Assembly (NCBI GenBank): GCA_947581885.1
Contig: CANPWF010000072.1
Coordinates: 1 to 8,204, forward strand
Reading direction: 5' to 3'
DNA length: 8,204 bases
DNA from: an uncultured Clostridia bacterium
Lineage (GTDB): Bacteria > Bacillota > Clostridia > Christensenellales > Borkfalkiaceae
Part shown: one piece after another, positions 7,793-8,204 of the stretch
How the letters are laid out: every line of letters begins with the position of its first letter
How positions within the stretch are numbered: position 1 is the first letter of the stretch
The notes under the pieces: model-generated
The model's database searches: none
Told to the model about the DNA's origin: nothing
The model's input: the letters and a program-made list of their open reading frames with translations, nothing else
Translations under genes and position numbers: made by a program

Positions 7793-7821
7793 TTCGCACC
7801 GCGCGGTCTGCGCGGTGCGAA
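7793..7821 (+). other. Perfect 12-bp intergenic stem-loop between receptor and permease genes
   Basis: TTCGCACCGCGC (7793-7804) is the exact reverse complement of GCGCGGTGCGAA (7810-7821), with the 5-base loop GGTCT. The stem is GC-rich and lies 21 bases after the stop of the substrate-binding protein gene. There is no T-run on either side, so it is unlikely to be a complete intrinsic terminator. In known importer operons such as malEFG and hisJQMP, palindromes in this position protect the binding-protein mRNA from 3' decay and lower expression of the permease genes; the same role is inferred here. Confidence 0.75.
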
Positions 7822-7832
7822 AAGGCCGTTAT

Positions 7833-7837
7833 GAGGA
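7833..7837 (+). promoter_or_regulatory. Weak, closely spaced ribosome binding site of the permease gene
   Basis: GAGGA ends only three bases before the ATG at 7841, weaker and tighter than the AGGAGG sites of the upstream genes. This would fit lower translation of the permease than of the receptor. Confidence 0.5.
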
Positions 7838-7840
7838 CAT

Positions 7841-8204
7841 ATGGTTAAATACATCGTCAAAAGAATTTTATATTCCATTCTGATCCTGTTTGTCGTGTCC
7901 ATTATCCTGTACATCCTTGTACGGTGCCTTCCCATGGACTACGTGGAGCAGAAATTCTTGTCGCAGGCGGCGCAGGGGACGATCAGCCCCGAGGAACTCT
8001 ACCGCATCAAGGAATTATACGGCCTTGCCGATAGTTCCTTCGTCGGCATTCTGAAGGGCTATTGGAGCTGGCTCATCTCGGCGCTCTCGGGCGATTTGGG
8101 CACGTCCTTCCTCTACAACCAGCCCGTCACCACCGTCATCTCCGACCACATGTGGATCTCCTTCGGCATCGCCATCGCCAAATATCTGCTCAAAATGAAG
8201 GTGG
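7841..8204 (+). CDS. DppB/OppB-type ABC transporter permease, N-terminal part (3'-truncated)
   Basis: First 121 residues of an inner-membrane permease of the peptide/nickel importer class; the gene runs off the window. The N-terminus MVKYIVKRILYSILILFVVS matches the family pattern: a short basic stretch, then TM1 at ~8-30, then a Pro (residue 31) as in the usual 'PGDP' region, here degenerate (CLPMDY). It continues with SPEELYRIKELYGLA (49-63), equivalent to the 'R..lGLd' segment, and WLISALSGDLGTSF (77-90) with the conserved GDLG-S, then QPVTTVISDH (94-103) leading to TM2. The EAA cytoplasmic loop that contacts the ATPase lies beyond the end. With the substrate-binding protein immediately upstream it should form one importer; a second permease and ATPase subunits are expected downstream. 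Start chosen because it places the basic residues directly before TM1; the ATG at 7831 is in another frame. Confidence 0.9.
   Translation, partial: MVKYIVKRILYSILILFVVSIILYILVRCLPMDYVEQKFLSQAAQGTISPEELYRIKELYGLADSSFVGILKGYWSWLISALSGDLGTSFLYNQPVTTVISDHMWISFGIAIAKYLLKMKV

Noticed and set aside
7793..7821. Stem-loop as an intrinsic terminator
   Set aside because: The right arm is followed by AAGGCCG rather than a T-run, and the minus-strand side has no T-run either. The permease downstream also belongs with the receptor.

Overview
The window reads as a chromosomal segment of a Gram-positive-type bacterium, most plausibly an uncultured, host-associated member of the Clostridia. The reasons are canonical AGGAGG-like ribosome binding sites, a TTG start, Gram-positive-style lipoprotein signal peptides, membrane-anchored surface proteins built from BspA-like (LRR_5) and InlB-type (Flg_new) repeats, and a codon bias rich in G and C at third positions. 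The taxonomic placement is inference; no rRNA or other phylogenetic marker is present.

Layout: five genes, all on the plus strand and tightly spaced. (1) 1-687 is the 3' end of a BspA-like leucine-rich-repeat surface protein with a C-terminal transmembrane anchor. (2) 691-3915, three bases later, is a 1074-residue protein with an N-terminal membrane segment, three InlB-type repeats and about twenty BspA-like LRR units. (3) 3944-5152 is a lipoprotein with InlB-like repeats followed by a GLUG-like/beta-helix region. (4) 5213-7771 is an unusually long (852-residue) lipoprotein of the oligopeptide ABC transporter substrate-binding family (SBP_bac_5), with a large insertion. (5) 7841-8204 is the 5' end of a DppB/OppB-type permease, cut by the window edge. 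The gaps are 3, 28, 60 and 69 bases, and I see no intrinsic terminator in any of them, so a single transcript is possible.

How they may work together: three surface proteins held by three different anchoring modes (C-terminal TM, N-terminal TM, lipid) sit directly upstream of a lipoprotein solute receptor and its permease. One reading is a Gram-positive surface capture-and-import unit, in which repeat proteins bind host, dietary or microbial material and the ABC system takes up released peptides or glycans. This is inference from gene order; the transporter and the surface proteins could simply be neighbours. A perfect 12-bp stem-loop between receptor and permease fits the known practice of expressing the binding protein above its membrane partners.

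I found no RNA genes, mobile elements, CRISPR arrays or convincing promoter. There is no non-coding stretch longer than 70 bases.
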